From NCBI RefSeq assembly GCF_003031675.1, contig NZ_PYWX01000045.1, positions 1-34,286 on the forward strand: DNA of 34,286 nt, given 5' to 3'. Position numbers and translations under genes: made by a program. Position 1 is the first letter of the stretch. Each line of letters starts with the position of its first letter. Positions 33,922 through 34,286 of this stretch are shown one piece after another. Under the pieces are notes generated by a model. The model did no database searches. It saw only the letters and a program-made list of their open reading frames with translations, and was not told the origin of the DNA. Source of the stretch: Pseudomonas palleroniana. Its GTDB lineage: Bacteria; Pseudomonadota; Gammaproteobacteria; Pseudomonadales; Pseudomonadaceae.

Positions 33922-34019
33922 CCCGCGCTGGGCGGCGCAGCCGCCCCAAACCTGGGCGCCTCGGTCTTTCAGAAACACCACGGCGTCCTTGTTGGGGCGG
34001 CTGCGCCGCCCAGCGCGGG
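33922..34019. repeat. REP/BIME-like 28-bp inverted repeat
   Basis: CCCGCGCTGGGCGGCGCAGC begins the left arm (33922-33949), whose exact complement occupies 33992-34019. The spacer is 42 bases. The preceding 'TAGTGAGCGGGCTTGCCCC' is the head of a common Pseudomonas REP unit. The right unit should continue with the complement of that head but stops at 34019, where the insertion-sequence end begins. The first unit is complete and the second is cut. Confidence 0.78.
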
Positions 34020-34286
34020 TGTAGAACCGTAGACATCGTTTACATCTGAAACCGGGGACATCGTTTACACATTTGAAGCTTGGACGCGAGTCATTCCCCG
34101 TCCAAGCCTCCCCAAGGGATAGTCACACAGGTAAAGATCCCAGACATCATCTTCAGTCTCTTTCAGCCCTATTCGTTCTCCAGCTAGCGCTTCGCTAACG
34201 AATACCAGCTTGCCCTTCCACATTATCGAACCGTTCTGCCTGACGCTTCGAACCAACATTTCCGCCGGGTATTCCAAATCCGGCAA
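34020..34286. mobile_element. IS481-type insertion sequence, one end (element continues outside)
   Basis: The end starts TGTAGAACCGTAGACATC at 34020 and contains two copies of GACATCGTTTACA (34032-34044 and 34057-34069), 25 bases apart, a pattern common at ends of IS481-group elements. The transposase stop codon lies inside the second copy. The outer boundary at 34020 is inferred from where the adjacent REP palindrome loses its expected sequence. Confidence 0.68.
34065..34286 (-). CDS. IS481-family transposase, C-terminal part (start outside window)
   Basis: At least 73 residues run from the window edge to a TAA at 34065-34067. The segment 'EYPAEMLVRSVRQNGSIMWKG', 'KLVFVSEALAGERIGLKE' and 'WDLYLCDYPLGRL' is the C-terminal beta-rich tail following the integrase core of IS481-group DDE transposases. 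The DDE residues lie outside the window, so intactness cannot be judged. Confidence 0.78.
   Translation of the reverse strand: MPDLEYPAEMLVRSVRQNGSIMWKGKLVFVSEALAGERIGLKETEDDVWDLYLCDYPLGRLGRGMTRVQASNV

Overview
The window is high-GC Pseudomonas-type chromosome, most likely from the P. fluorescens group. Pointers are the nadE-pncB-pncA/nrtR block, an MtlR/MtlE-type polyol locus, a Tsx-like porin paired with a periplasmic purine nucleoside permease, REP-type palindromes and an IS481-type insertion sequence. Everything was read by eye; no database search was run.

Layout. (1) 1-7114: a truncated IclR-type regulator faces an operon for a spermidine/putrescine-type ABC importer (ATPase, two permeases, periplasmic binding protein). 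Between the permeases and the binding protein lies a three-subunit dehydrogenase (small [2Fe-2S] protein, NAD/FAD-type oxidoreductase, DadA-type oxidase), so uptake and first oxidation of one amine-like compound are probably coupled. (2) 7115-10647: NAD salvage genes nadE, pncB and pncA, divergent from the repressor nrtR, with a clear palindromic operator between them. (3) 10654-13922: a reduced polyol locus with mtlR, mtlE and a sorbitol-dehydrogenase-like SDR but no mtlFGK permease/ATPase genes. (4) 13929-14729: an APH(6)/hydroxyurea-phosphotransferase-like kinase.

(5) 14982-31477 is the centrepiece: a complete biosynthetic cluster with the gene content and order of the azetidomonamide/azabicyclene (aze) cluster of P. 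aeruginosa (PA3326-PA3336 region). It holds clpP2, a 2348-residue NRPS (C-A-T-C-A-T-TE), an FAD monooxygenase, a PapA/condensation-like acyltransferase, an SDR, a cytochrome P450, a SnoaL/PhzA-like protein, a FabH-like ketosynthase, a stand-alone acyl carrier protein, an AzeJ/VioH-type azetidine-2-carboxylate (AZE) synthase and an MFS exporter. Inferred logic: AzeJ cyclises S-adenosylmethionine to AZE; FabH and the ACP help supply an acyl starter; the NRPS joins acyl, Ser (A1 code DVWHFSLVDK) and AZE (A2 code DMQLVSQQVK, proline-like); the thioesterase releases the product; the oxidoreductases tailor it and the MFS protein exports it. The cluster is bracketed by two imperfect same-orientation repeats related to the 3' half of tRNA-Asn, which suggests an old attachment site.

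(6) 31649-34019: a tRNA-Asn remnant with its terminator, then a nucleoside-uptake pair behind a PurR/LacI-type operator and two leader hairpins, then a REP-like inverted repeat. (7) 34020-34286: one end of an IS481-type element that appears to have cut the second half of that REP structure.

Stretches over 300 bases without a gene: 30422-30871 (divergent azeB/clpP2 control region) and 31478-31858 (terminators, tRNA remnant, operator, leader hairpins). Both are annotated below.
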